From: Neoceratodus forsteri
Taxonomy: Eukaryota > Chordata > Ceratodontiformes > Ceratodontidae
Direction of reading: 5' to 3'
NCBI GenBank assembly: GCA_016271365.2
Contig: CM057450.1
Span: 1,800,176,967 to 1,800,240,966 of the forward strand
DNA: 64,000 nucleotides
Shown: piece after piece, positions 10,455-21,517 of the stretch
How positions within the stretch are numbered: position 1 is the stretch's first letter
How the letters are laid out: the number at the start of each line of letters is the position of its first letter
Translations under genes and position numbers: made by a program
The notes under the pieces: generated by a model
Told to the model about the DNA's origin: nothing
The model's database searches: none
The model's input: only the letters and a program-made list of their open reading frames with translations

Positions 10455-12165
10455 AACGAAACTGCCAGCAGATACAGGCCTTATGGTCTATCTAGTCTGC
10501 TCGAGTGTGCAGCACATTAGTCCATTAGACTGCAGCTGCCCCCCCAACCTCCATCTCCTCTCTCCCCACCCTGCCCCTCCCGGTTTGTACTTTCCCCTTG
10601 AATCTGTCCTACCCTTCTTGATGCTCCCACTGATTGCAATGATATGACTTCCTCAGGCAGCGCATTTCACCCTGCTACCACCCTTTCAGTGAAATAGTGC
10701 CTCCTCATTTCCCTCCTGAATCTGCTCCCCTTTAACTTCAGGGAGTGTCCTCTGGTTTCTCATCTGCACTTGAGTGTGAACCCACCCCTAGTGCCCACTG
10801 TGTTCATTCCCTTCAGGTTCTTGAAGGGCTCAATCATGTCCCCTCTCTCTCTTCTATCCTTCAGGGTATACATGCTCAGTTCTCTTAGTCTTTCCTCAGA
10901 AGGTCTATCCTCTAACCCCAGGATCATCTTTGTTGTTCTGTGTTGCACTACCTCCAGTAGTTTGATGTCCCTTTTTAAGTAAGGGTGTCAGAAATGTATG
11001 AAGTACTCCAAGTACGGCCTCACCAGGGACCTATACAGGGGCAATATGACTTCACTACTTCTAGATGTAATCCCCCTTGCTATGCACCCTAGCATCCTGT
11101 TTGCTTTTGCCGCTGCCTTCCTGCACTGTGCCGAGTGGTTCATTTCCCCGGTCACCAGTGCCCCCAGATCCTTCTCCTCCTTGGATGTGGACAATTGGAC
11201 ACCATCCAACCAGTAACTGCATCCTGGGTTCCTGGCTCCGAAATGCATCACCTTGCACTTTTTGGCATTGAACCCAAGCTGCCAGGTGTGCGACCATTCC
11301 TCCAGTTTTGCCAAATCCTCCTGAAGTAATTTGCCCCCTCACCCCCATCCACCTCAGCACAGATCTTGGTGTCATCAGTGAAGAGACTGATCTTATTCTT
11401 GACCCTACTGCTATGTCTGCGAGGAAAATGTTAAACAGGACCAGTCCTAGTACCGAGCCCTGTGGGACACCACTTCTCACTGCCCTGGGCTCTGATGCCT
11501 CAGCCCCCACCACTTCCTTCTCCTGTCTCTCCCCAGTCACTTTTCAACCCATCTGACTAGTTTCCTCCCTACTCCCATACTCTTCAACTTGCAGGTCAAC
11601 CTCCCATGTAGCACTGAATCAAAGGCCTTGCTGAAATCCAGGTAGAGTACATCCACTGCACGGCCCCTGTCCAGTGCCCTCGTGATCCAGTCGAAAAAGT
11701 CAACCAAGTTTGTCTGACAGGATCTTCCAGTGGCATACCCATGCTGCCTGTCATCCTGTAGATCATTAGCCTCAAGGAAGTGCACCAGCCTTTCTTTGCG
11801 GATACACTCCATCAGTTTTCCTACAATTGCAGTAAGGCTCTGTAGTTCCCCGGCTCACCCTTAGGCCCACTCTTATGGAGAGATATCACGTGTGCCTCCC
11901 TCCAATCCCTGGGCACACACCCCGGATTTAGCCCGGTGTTGAACAGGTCAGCCAATGGCCCTGTCAGGACCTCTGCCAGCTCCCTCAGCACTCTGGGATG
12001 AACTCCGTCTGGCCCAGGTGCCTTGTCTACCCTCAGGGACCTAAGGTCCTCCAGCACCATTTCCACCGTGATAATCCATGGTTGTCTCACCCCCCTTCCC
12101 ATACCACCTTTCCCTTCAGGTATGGGCTCATCCTTCTCTCTTGTGAACACTAAACAGAAGTACTT
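10455..12165 (-). pseudogene. CR1 LINE, RT domain to 3' end, 5'-truncated
   Basis: Read on the - strand from 12165, frames carry the CR1 RT in order. VDKAPGPDGVHPRVLRELAE and WREAHVISLHKSG fall in 12150-11821. The frame 11812-11537 carries [14 protein letters not shown] and [22 protein letters not shown] follows near 11480. The catalytic box reads FTDD rather than FADD near 11385. The C-terminal FNAKKCKVMHFG and LVRPYLEYF blocks fall in 11314-10988, and the 3' UTR reaches about 10455. Frame changes between blocks make it non-functional. The frame stops abruptly near 12165, consistent with 5' truncation on insertion. Confidence 0.85.
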
Positions 12166-12214
12166 GTTGAGTACTTCTGCTTCTAAACAAGCAACAAAGA
12201 CACCAGAGCATAAT

Positions 12215-13500
12215 TACATAAAAACAAGCATTTGTCAATGCCGAATGTTGCTTGCTTCTATGTGCTGTTTAGGTATTTGGAAGTCATTGGAGTGCAAATA
12301 TTGAAAATTTGCGAACTTACGAGCGCATGAATCCGCGCAACGACGCCTTCAGAAACAGTCATTTTTAGAATTTTTCACCAAATTTTCAACATGGCCATTT
12401 TAAGACCTCTGCTCATGAACAGTGTCACTGTGATTTTCTTAATTTGTCCCGTAACATTGATTTGCAGACACGACTCGCCATTCTAGCGCTACATGGGCGG
12501 AAACACATTTTGGGTGAGATCTGAAAAATGACAGCTGTCTCATAAGAAGGTGTGGTAAAATGGCAATGTTGAAAATCTGGAGGAAAATATTGAAATTTCG
12601 CGAACTTATGAGCCTGCGTAGGAACTGCACAACGCACGCTCGTAAAACAGTCATTTTTTGGAATTTTGGCACCAAATTTTCAACATGGGGTTTTGGGACC
12701 CTTCACATGAATGATGTCACTGTCATGGTGGTATTCGGGCCCAAGGGTGATTTCACAGTCACTGCACAGTCACTGCGCGAAATCACCCTTCGAGCCCGAA
12801 TAACGCCATGACAGTGACATCATTCATGAGAAGGGGTCCCAAAAACCCCATGTTGAAAATTTGGTGCAAAAATTCCCAAAAATGCCTGAGATATGCAATA
12901 AAGTTGAAACCCCTATCTAGCCCATTATACAGCTTATTGGCATTTCCTCAGTTCGCAGTCGGCTTTGAAGGGTGCAAGCGTGTTCCCGAGTCCACCGAAG
13001 ATCGTTACGCGGAGTCCGAGGTAAGTATGGGGTGAGAGGGGCGTGGGAAGCTTAGGTGCGCAGTGGGTGAGTGCGGGTTGTGGGGTGGAGGCGGCGCTCG
13101 CGGAGACCGTTCTTCAGGTAAAAAAAAACAAGACTGGATCATTGCCACGCCGGGGTGGGCCTCAGCATGGCACAAGGACATTGGGGGCGTTTCACGACGG
13201 GATTGGGCAACCCCGCTGGCCAAAGTGATTGATTGCCACGCTGGGTGGCCCAGCGTGGCACCCACAACTGGGGGAGAGACGAGCTCAGCCGGGACGGGAT
13301 TGGGCACCCATTGGCTACACAGTAGGTGCGGGCGCTGCGCCCTGCGGTGTGGGGGGAGCTACGCTTCTTATCTCTGCTCACTGAAGCATAGCTCCCCTTT
13401 CAACTGTATGCCACTGCATTTTGGAGCGCGTCATAGACAGCTCCAAAATGCATTGGCTTACAGGGGCCGCGCCTGCCAGATCACTGACTGAATTGGAGGA
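12215..13500. repeat. Inverted-repeat array element, copy 2 (family B)
   Basis: It begins CAAGCATTTGTCAATGC like copy 1. It has two and a half ~285 bp palindromic units: forward markers near 12302, 12567 and 12850, reverse markers near 12388 and 12674. The last pair forms a long near-perfect fold-back, 12655-12886, with an inner hairpin around CACTGCACAGTCACTG. The conserved flank (TTCCTCAGTTCGCAGTCGG, CCACCGAAGATCG; 12890-13030) and GATTGGGCA units (13200-13310) follow, in the same order as copy 1. Unit number differs between copies, so the array expands or contracts. Confidence 0.75.
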
Positions 13501-14140
13501 GGAGGAGGTGACACACCTCCGAAATCTCCGATGATGGCACTATGTTTATTGCACATGCGTGCAAGCAACATAATGAGTGTGAGCTAAAGCACCATAATAA
13601 TTATGGCAACACAGAACTACAAACTATTACATGTGACATGGAGAATCCATACAGACAAAAAATTGTCTGTCTAGCATAACCATTCCTTGAGAAAGAGCAA
13701 AAAGTTAATAATGCAATAATTTTTTTACTGTACACCTACTTTTTAAGTACAATAAAGCACTCCAGGGTGTAAGTTAGTATTCCTGACCCCCACAACCAAG
13801 TGGCTGAAGTCATTCGGCACAAGTGCCTCGTGTCTCACAATGTACCTGGGCATGTGGTTCCGGAATAGTAACCCATGGCCTGGAATGTCTTATTGCTTAT
13901 GTGTAATTCATTATTATCACAGGAATCTTTTAAAGCGAGGATGATTAGGGGTGGGTTGGAGAAAGAGATTAAATGCTTGTACAGTAAAGATTAAAGATAC
14001 ACAATGAAAGGGTATGTGGATGGAAACATGCTAGATACTGGTTAAATTTTCGAAACAGAACCAGAATTCAAAAACAATAATTTAAAACAGAGAAAAATCT
14101 TATTTTTAAAACTGTTTTGGAAATTCAAGTATTCTTCAAC
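13501..14140. other. Unclassified spacer
   Basis: AT-rich sequence with no convincing coding frame, terminal repeat or RNA gene. Confidence 0.4.
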
Positions 14141-14149
14141 AGAATGTGC

Positions 14150-14642
14150 TTAGGTGTCTAAACACTTCTGACAATTGCATTGAAACATTTGCACACTCCA
14201 CATTCCAACATCAACCACACCACATTATTGTGAGTCTGAACATGTATCATATTGATCCACCTCATCCCTCACCCACCTCCCCGCTCCAAACCAGACAATG
14301 CCTCTCGGTTGCGTACCACCTCTTGTCAAAACCACTTGCTTCCTGCCTTGCTCATCCCCCCTTCCTTTCTTACTTACCCTGTCCCTCACTTTCCTATCAC
14401 CTGACAAGGCCTCTCGGCTGTTTCACGGACTCTTACCCTTGCTTAAATTCTCTCCTCTTCTTTTGTATTTGACCTGGCGTACATTGTATAATACCAGTAA
14501 TAGTTCTGTCTGAGCTCACTCTAGTCTTCACAACTTATTGTATATTCTTGCTGTGTGTTTTCTCATGTGATGTGGAACCTATGTAAATTAGCCCTGGCTC
14601 ATTGGTGTAAATCCAAGATCTTAATAAATGAAAATAAATATT
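14150..14642 (+). repeat. L2-like LINE 3' UTR fragment with shared tail
   Basis: A pyrimidine-rich stretch ends in GGAACCTATGTAAATTAGCCCTGGCTCA and then TTAATAAATGAAAATAAATA. This tail is a diverged form of the L2 terminus seen at 35990-36070. No coding part remains, so the assignment rests on the tail. Confidence 0.45.
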
Positions 14643-14759
14643 CACTAGAAATTATACTGTCATGTTGTGATACTCATTATCCACAAATAGGCAAATCAGA
14701 CATATTTGGAAGCCGTGAAATCGACATGAAAATTATGATGTGAGGAAAATTTGATAAAT

Positions 14760-15380
14760 CCTGTTAGGCCCTGATGGCCCATAGGTGTGGTCTCTTCTGT
14801 CAAACTGACTTCTACTGAACATAGGCCTGAAGATAGCTTTTTCGGCCATGCATGGCATTAGTGGATAAAACTTGGTATTTAGTGCTGTTAAGGTCCCATA
14901 TCTCATTGTTGCATCTTATAAAATCCATTGAGGGCCCTGTCCAAGTCCCCTTTGGGCTCCCTAATTTCCCAGACCCTAAATGATTGTCCCCTGGTTCCTT
15001 ATTTTTTTTTTTAAACTAATGTACTGCCTTTTCTAACAGTTCATTACATTTGGGGAAAATACATAATTTACTGTAGCTAGCAAGGAGGGTCTTGGAAGTT
15101 ATTACAGTAAATGTTACCTATCTCTATCAATTTTGATTTAATTTTTGTATTAAGGGCCCCTGGCCCTTGTGCGATTCCATGTACAAAGTTACTTTCAGTG
15201 GTAGTAGCTCCATTAGATAGCTTATTAGAAATATAACACATTGGTGGGTTGGACCTAGTGTTTTGTGCTGCCAAGGCCCTGTATCTTGCTAATGTGACTC
15301 ATAATTCCCATTCAGGGCCTTGTCCAAGTCCACTTCTGGCCTCCTTATCTCCCAGAATCTAAATGTGGGTCTTTTCCTTC
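14760..15380. repeat. Diverged direct duplication, ~385 bp offset
   Basis: Two segments (about 14760-15000 and 15148-15380) share ordered blocks: GGCCC...GG, TTAGTGCTG/TTTTGTGCTG, AAGGYCC.TATCT and GGGCC.TGTCCAAGTCC, then CCCAGA..CTAAATG. The origin is unknown; it may be a tandem dispersed repeat. Confidence 0.55.
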
Positions 15381-15437
15381 ATCTTTATAAAGTTTTATTT
15401 ATGATGATAGTTCAGTATACAAAAAGTCATATATAAT

Positions 15438-15592
15438 AGTGGATGGGCGACCAACCACAACAAGGCTGTGTTTCCCTTGAGGGGGTTGATGACATCATAG
15501 AGACCTCGAGAGCGAAGCTCGAGAGGTCTCACTAATGTCAGCAACTCCTGAGAGGGGAAACAGCCTTAGTTGAGGATGGGTGACCATCCACT
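15438..15592. mobile_element. Fold-back palindrome (MITE-like) 1
   Basis: Arms AGTGGATGG...AAGGCTGTGTTTCCC and GGGGAAACAGCCTT...CCATCCACT pair over most of the 155 bp. A second perfect core hairpin lies at the centre, around GAGACCTCGAGAGC/GCTCGAGAGGTCTC. No internal coding. Long palindromes of this shape are usually non-autonomous DNA transposons. Confidence 0.7.
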
Positions 15593-15599
15593 GTTTTAT

Positions 15600-17930
15600 A
15601 GAGTATATGGTTAAGGCTTATTTCAATTTTTTTCCAATTGCTAGTTACTGGCTTGTTTTACCTCATGCCGTTCACTCTAGCTTCTCCCCGCTCCCACTGC
15701 CACTCATTCCAGATTTGCCCTGCTCCAGCTGTCACTCGCTCCTGCTTCTCCCTACTCCCACTGCCACTTGTTTAGCTTCTCCCTGCTCCAGCTCAATCTG
15801 GCATCAGCACTGGTACTTTTTAAAATAAAATAAAATTCACTTCTGTGACACAGAGCGATGATAGCTCCCTGTGTCAAAATAAGCAGTGTCCACTACTTGG
15901 TGCTCGCCAAACTGCAGCTGCCATATTTGCGTAATTTTTTCCATTGAGCTTGGTGGAGTGAGCCAATCAGAAGGCAGCTCAAACCTAAAAAGTTGTTGTA
16001 CTATCGATGTGACATCAGAATGGTAGTACAACTTTTTTTGACCTTTGAACGTCCTACAACAAGATTTAGAAAGCCACTGATTTCCATCAACAGTAAGCCC
16101 TAACCATATATCGCAATATATTTCCTACTGAGAACCATACTGAAATAACATATCACTCATAACCTACAAATTACACTATAACTAAGATTTAATAATCTCT
16201 CACCAATTTATCACAGCCAAAATAAATATGTATATCTTATCCTGTAGCATTTGTTGTCCAATAATGCGTCTAGAATACAGCTCAGGAGAAGCATGGCAAA
16301 AACTACTGAACTGTTTTCAGAAACATTCAATAGTTGCTTACCACATGTAACAGGGTGGGGCTGCCCTCTGCCCTACTGTCATTTTCAGGACCCTACGGGG
16401 GATTTGTCAGGGACTCTGATGGGAGCCAAACCAGGATTTGGCAAGATATGCCCTTTAGAGGTTGCCCCTTAAGACTACAGAACAGGGAGACCTGCAAACT
16501 TGCAAGTAGCCTATAACTGGATAATTGGTGGTAACTGCAGGCTGGGACAGCAAAGTAAAAAGAGCATTCCTCAGTGCAAAGGGGGACTGAAATCTGCAGA
16601 GGGGAGAGGTAAACTCTGCAGAACTCAGAGCTAAAGTGGAGCACTGAAAGGTGCTGTGGCTGAGTGTACAGGGTGGAGGTGAACTCTGCAAGCCAGGGAC
16701 AGGCAGAGTTGGCGAAGGCTGCCAGGAGACCTGCTGGAAGGCAGGGAGAGCTTACGGAAGCTCTGAGAGTTGCCTGTCAGACACAAACTTAGAGTCAGCT
16801 GCAGAATTTACAGTATAAAAAGAAGACTGCATAGAGGCCACACAGGTAAAAAACTTGGAAACCTGCTGGGTAGCAGGGAACAGCTGACATGAACTCTCAT
16901 AAAGAGGGGTCTACCTGAAAGCAGCAATCCACGTCTACGAATGCACGGGAAAATTTTAGAAAGCAACAACAGGGGCGGAAGTAAAAACCCCAAGCAAGGA
17001 GAGAGAAATTGGTTTGCTCTGTCCCTGTTGTTGCTGAAGATGCTGTTTATTGTGAATTTTAAAAACATTCTACCCAAAAAAAGGCCATTTGTTCTGAACT
17101 TTGAAACTCTCATCAGTTTAGTTTGTGAGTGTGCCACCCAATGACATGCTACCCTGTCGCACCCCATAAAAGGGAACTTAGCAAGTCCACCATTATATCT
17201 AGTTTGTCCCTCTAATATAAAATAATCAACAGCATTAGCATTATGTAACATTAGGAAAGGTTACACAAAGCATAACAGACAGCAACAATCATTAGTACCC
17301 CAATGCTGGAAAGGAAGACCTGGAATGCGGGTTCTGGAAGTCAAACCGTGGTCCCAGAACCACTACATGTCTGGAACCCCTGGTCACTGTTAATTCAGGC
17401 TCCAGGTCTGCTGCTGGCAAAAGGAATTCCAGAATCAATCCATTCCAGTTCTGTACAGCGGGGTGTCGAAAGGTATACTCTGTACTTTGCTGAGTACAGT
17501 AAAATCTGGAAAATTCAGGGGGCAACATGAGCCTTAGGCCAAGGTAACAAACACAGAAAGAGCCTGATGTTCCTGAACAACTGTTTTTCCCCTCATTGGA
17601 TGCTTTAGTGTCAGTTTGTGAATGATCTTTGAAAGATGTGTGGGTGCTAAACTTAAGAGGCCTTGACTGTATGAGCAACATGATTGAGCAGGCCCCCGTG
17701 ACAGGAATTCTAGACCCCGGGAAAAGTTTAGGCTCTGGGGCCCATATGCAGCTGCATACAATGGCATGCTGTGAGGCCGAGGCCTCTCTTTGGCGCCGGG
17801 CCCCAGAAATTATCCTTGGCTCCCCCACCCTCTAAAGAGCCCTGTGATTAAGTATATATGCATGAATGCTGGTGTGGATGGACTTCTGTAAGGCTGGCTA
17901 CCTTGAAGTGATACATAAGCAATAACCTAC
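15600..17930. other. Unclassified spacer
   Basis: 15660-15830 is pyrimidine-rich with repeated TTCTCCCTRCTCC. A segment 16346-17161 starts TGTAACAGGGTGGGG and ends CCCTGTCGCA, which could be a solo LTR of about 816 bp. Flanking target duplications were not found, so that is only a possibility. No gene is supported. Confidence 0.35.
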
Positions 17931-17933
17931 AGC

Positions 17934-18053
17934 AGGGTGTGAGGTTTCTGGGGATTAATCAACACCCTGGGCGCGCTGTGAGACATGAGGGCAAAGCCTG
18001 AGTGTCCTGACAGCACCCGGGGTGTTGATTAATCCCCAGTAATCACACACCCT
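17934..18053. mobile_element. Fold-back palindrome (MITE-like) 2
   Basis: The arms are AGGGTGTG...CTGGGGATTAATCAACACCC and GGGTGTTGATTAATCCCCAG...CACACCCT. Pairing covers nearly all of the 120 bp. The centre holds GCGCGCTGTGAGACA facing TGTCCTGACAGC. No coding frame. Confidence 0.75.
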
Positions 18054-18329
18054 GGAGTGGGTTACTGCGCTTATAACATGGGCTCTCACAAGTTTGAAAA
18101 TACCATGTTATTTACTTTGCAAAATCGGAAAATGCGCCACTCAGTTGGGTATCCTGCCACTACAATAAACAGTCCCAGTGTAAGAAGTGCCATGTTTTCT
18201 GTTTTGTTTGCAATTTTTTACACTATGATCGCTGAAACAAATGCGTTATTTGCTACTGCACGGACACTTTTTCATATGCTATACAGCAAACGACGACAGT
18301 ACACTTAATGAACTGACCTCCACCATGGT

Positions 18330-18800
18330 AAGATTGGTAATCCATTTGGCTACGGGAAGGAGTCTCTCTGTAGGAACTTTACTGTCCACTCCCTACTCCA
18401 CGATCCATCTAGGTGGGTGGCTGGAAACTGCTTCCATTCTATCGGGCCACATTTGGAGACCACCGATCACTACCTCCTCCAAGATCCATTTGGGTGGGTG
18501 GGAACTGCTCCCGTTCTGTTGGGCACCTGTTCTGTCAGCCCCAGCAATACACACCCTCCTCCCACTGCCCCCAACCTGGTGGCTTTTTTCCAGCACCTCA
18601 CCACATCACTGTCAACAACTTCCAACAAGTTGCTGCTGTTGGACCTGGGGAAATGCTGTGAGTCGTCGGGTACTAGAGGAGTGCTCCCATTCTGTTGGGC
18701 TCCTGTTCTGTCGGCCTCGGTGACACACACCCATCTCCTCCCACTCCCCCAATGCAGTGCCTCGTCAGGTACTAGAGGAGTTGGACTGTGACAGCCCCAA
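18330..18800. repeat. Small tandem duplication / minisatellite
   Basis: TTCTGTTGGGCWCCTGTTCTGTC blocks followed by CACCCTCCTCCCACT occur near 18513 and 18689 (176 bp apart). GTCRGGTACTAGAGGAGT occurs near 18665 and 18762. CATYTRGGTGGGTGG occurs near 18408 and 18487. No coding is supported; open frames on both strands are by-products of the repeats. Confidence 0.6.
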
Positions 18801-19489
18801 ATTGTTACTGTCAACAAGTCCAACTGCTACCACATCTCTGGAAAACACAGTCCATATACCATACAGTTAGACGTCAGTAGGGATTTCAAGTAAAACCTAC
18901 TCACTCTAACTGTAGGTATATTAGGGATTAATGTATCCCCCACATGACATCTATCCTCCAATCACAAACTGAATACACACACACACACCCCATGTTATAA
19001 AGAGGCTTATCACACCATATCCTACACATTGTAACCAAAAGCCAGTCAATTTCTGGTTATGTGGTAAAATAAAATGTAAATCTACTAGGATCATTGGCTT
19101 ACTACATACTAATGACAGAAATGGGGTTGCAATGTTTCTGTGGCGGGCAGCACTTCTTTTGGTTTGTGTTTAGGGAACTGCCCCCCCGGACTCGATCCCG
19201 TTTCTATAATCCAGTTCAGAGAAAACTGTACCTAAAATTGAATATAAATGTACAGTTTCAAAATCGTCAACAGCGCTGCTTTAAAGCAGTGCGAGACAGC
19301 AACTGTACAATAAATTTCCACGTACACAGCCCGCGCCCGCCCCCTTGAAGTTTTAGAGCCCCGTATACTCAGCAGTTAGAGGCAGTGGCTGGAGAACGCA
19401 ACTAAGGTTGGCAGCAATTACACCCTTTTCTCCAAAACGGACCCCTAACTATTTCTAAACTTCAATTAGAAGTTTTGCCCCGTAGCTGG

Positions 19490-19961
19490 CTAGTTTGCCC
19501 CGCTCTCTCTCAGCTCGCTCCGCGCGTCCCATCCTAGTTTTGTCTCCAGACCGAGCTCGCCCTGCCTGTCCCAGCGGGAGCTGTCTACAGTGCAATGCGC
19601 GATACTCCATCCCATTCCTGCTGAGGTGTTTCCGCTAGCTCTCAGTCACATGAGAGGTCAAAAATCAGTGATCTTTAAACTGAAAAATAACCGTGGCGTC
19701 GAGTTAGACGAGCAGTGGCAGCACGGCAGAGCTGCTCTAGCCCCCAACCGCAAAACCAAAATAGTTAAGCAAAAAGCCATGAGCAAATACCACGCTCTCC
19801 GGCAGAACTAATGCGCCGAGAACTAACACAAAAGTGGCTGCTGCACCATCCTAGCCACTGAAGTTACAAGAAGTTGGACGTTACTGGAAACTTTTCTGAC
19901 TTTAAGGGGACTCGTGGAAGCCTTTATTAAGAGCTTGTTGTCTATTTCTCATAACAGAAAA
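19490..19961 (+). promoter_or_regulatory. CpG-rich stretch, candidate promoter / 5' UTR of the exon at 19962
   Basis: CpG dinucleotides are clearly denser here than in neighbouring DNA (for example CGCTCCGCGCGTCCC near 19520, CCGAGCTCGCC near 19550). A CACATGAG E-box-like site lies near 19647. No TATA box is obvious. Position just upstream of a spliceable coding exon suggests a CpG-type vertebrate promoter. This is inference from composition and context. Confidence 0.4.
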
Positions 19962-20093
19962 ATGTCGCAGGAACAAGAAAAGTCTACACTCGCGAAACCA
20001 AGAGAAGAGAAGCAGCTACGTTTTAAGGAGAGTATAGAAGTAAATGGAGGAAACAGCCAAGAAAATGAGCTCGAAAATGCGTTTGAGCAGCAG
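19962..20093 (+). CDS. Candidate first coding exon of an unidentified host gene
   Basis: An ATG at 19962 (context AAAAATGTC) opens a 44-codon frame that ends exactly at CAG|GTAAAG (donor GT at 20094), a strong splice donor leaving phase 0. The peptide begins MSQEQEKSTLAK and contains KQLRFKESIEVNGG; it is hydrophilic, rich in Glu, Lys and Gln, with no signal peptide. Read through past the donor, the frame continues 18 codons to a stop at 20147. The exon is preceded by a CpG-rich stretch, unlike every other frame in the window, and is not inside a recognised repeat. I do not recognise the gene. The later exons would lie downstream on the + strand, and I could not identify them here. It could be a non-coding first exon or chance. 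Confidence 0.45.
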
Positions 20094-20530
20094 GTAAAGA
20101 TAAAGCCTGTGTTTGCTAACTGCTCGGCAAACTCTGTGCTGCCTTGAAATGAGGAGGATAAAAGGGTGTAGGTGTATGTTCTTGTGTGTTAGTTCCACGC
20201 GAACGTGTGCCCCTTTTCTGCAGATATAGCATATGTTACTTTTGTGTTTAAACGGCTTGGTATAAGATAGTTTTTGTTGTTGTTATTGGTTTTTTTTCGT
20301 TATTCTTTGTGATACGATGTTTTGATAAACGTTCCAAATCGGTGGCTCCCACATCGAGATGCAGTTAACTAAAACACTTCAAGGTACTGATCAAAACTGT
20401 TTACCTTACAGTTTGTGAGGTTGGGGCACAGGCTGCGGTTTGGGCTATCGACTAAAATAAGGAACTTTTCAGCAGGACAGCCTTTTACCTGATAATACCT
20501 CTACTGTGAGGGAGGGGGTTAGATGGTAAG

Positions 20531-20658
20531 CATTAATCCACGATGAAGGTGGCATCTAATGGGGAGTTAATGCATCGTTGGGGCCGCAGGCCGCGTGCCT
20601 ACAACGACCAACCATGCATTAACTCACCATTAGATGCCACCTTCGGAGTGGATTAATG
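20531..20658. mobile_element. Fold-back palindrome (MITE-like) 3
   Basis: Left arm CATTAATCCACGATGAAGGT and right arm ACCTTCGGAGTGGATTAATG pair, continuing through GGCATCTAATGG.GAGTTAATGCAT on both sides. The arms are about 45 bp with few mismatches, around a GC-rich loop. It lies in the putative first intron. Confidence 0.8.
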
Positions 20659-20659
20659 C

Positions 20660-21515
20660 ACATGTAACATGGCTTTTAGGATTGTGTGATTATTCTGCGT
20701 CTTATTCTCGTACTGTGCATGCAATAATACAAAGACATGTTGCTCTGTTTTGATTTATCTGCTGCACTTTTTAAACATTTGGCGCAGTTCCATTTATATC
20801 CTGATGTTGTCTAAACAATATTTAACTTATGTCTGCACAAAGTATCTATCAACACTTCCTTCTTACAATTTAGAAGATCTGCATGGCTATTATTTCACTA
20901 GCTCCAGTTGGAGGTCTCTGCTACGGTCATTTCTGTGTTCCCCTATTTCCGTATCAATATATTTTGCATATTTTATAACCTTCTGTGTGTGTCTCCGACC
21001 TCACTCCAATATCGCTCCATCCGCCCTTTCACACTTCTGTTTCTGCACTATTCTCCTTGCTTTCATCAATTCATTGCCACTGTCACACGTCTCTGCCTTG
21101 CATCTTCAGCAGCATTCCTTCAAACTCTGTCTCCCTCTAATGCTACACTTTCCTAATTATCCCCTGCCCGCATTTCTCATTGCACTACCTGTGGGACTGC
21201 GTTTCCAGACGATCGTGGCTCGACGGTTGCTCCTCTCTGCTCGTTCCCGTGCATGCTTGTTCTCGCTCTACAGTCCTGCTCTCTTCTCGTCAGTCTTGCG
21301 CTCCACTGCTTTATCTCTAATTTGCTCACACTGCTCATTTCTCCCTGTGCCTGCTTTTCAGAAGAGCATAGCAACACGCAATATTGTGCTACAATGCCGT
21401 GTTGCTCTGATACCACCTGACGGTATTGAACCAACTGTGTTCCTTACTTCTGCAGTTCTTGTTTTTGCCATGTTACAAGTGTACTTAAGGTACATCAGAA
21501 TAGCTATTAAATACA
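20660..21515. other. Unclassified spacer
   Basis: Pyrimidine-rich on the + strand. A long open frame (20750-21730) crosses from here into the terminal repeat of the DIRS element, so it is not a credible gene. Nothing else seen. Confidence 0.4.
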
Positions 21516-21517
21516 GG

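Noticed and set aside
16346..17161. A solo LTR (TGTAACAGGG ... CCCTGTCGCA).
   Set aside because: No flanking target duplication, polyadenylation context or paired copy was seen. Left as unclassified.
19914..20147. A longer version of the candidate exon starting at GTG (19914) and running through to a stop at 20147.
   Set aside because: GTG starts are very rare in vertebrates. ATG at 19962 with a strong donor at 20094 is the simpler model.
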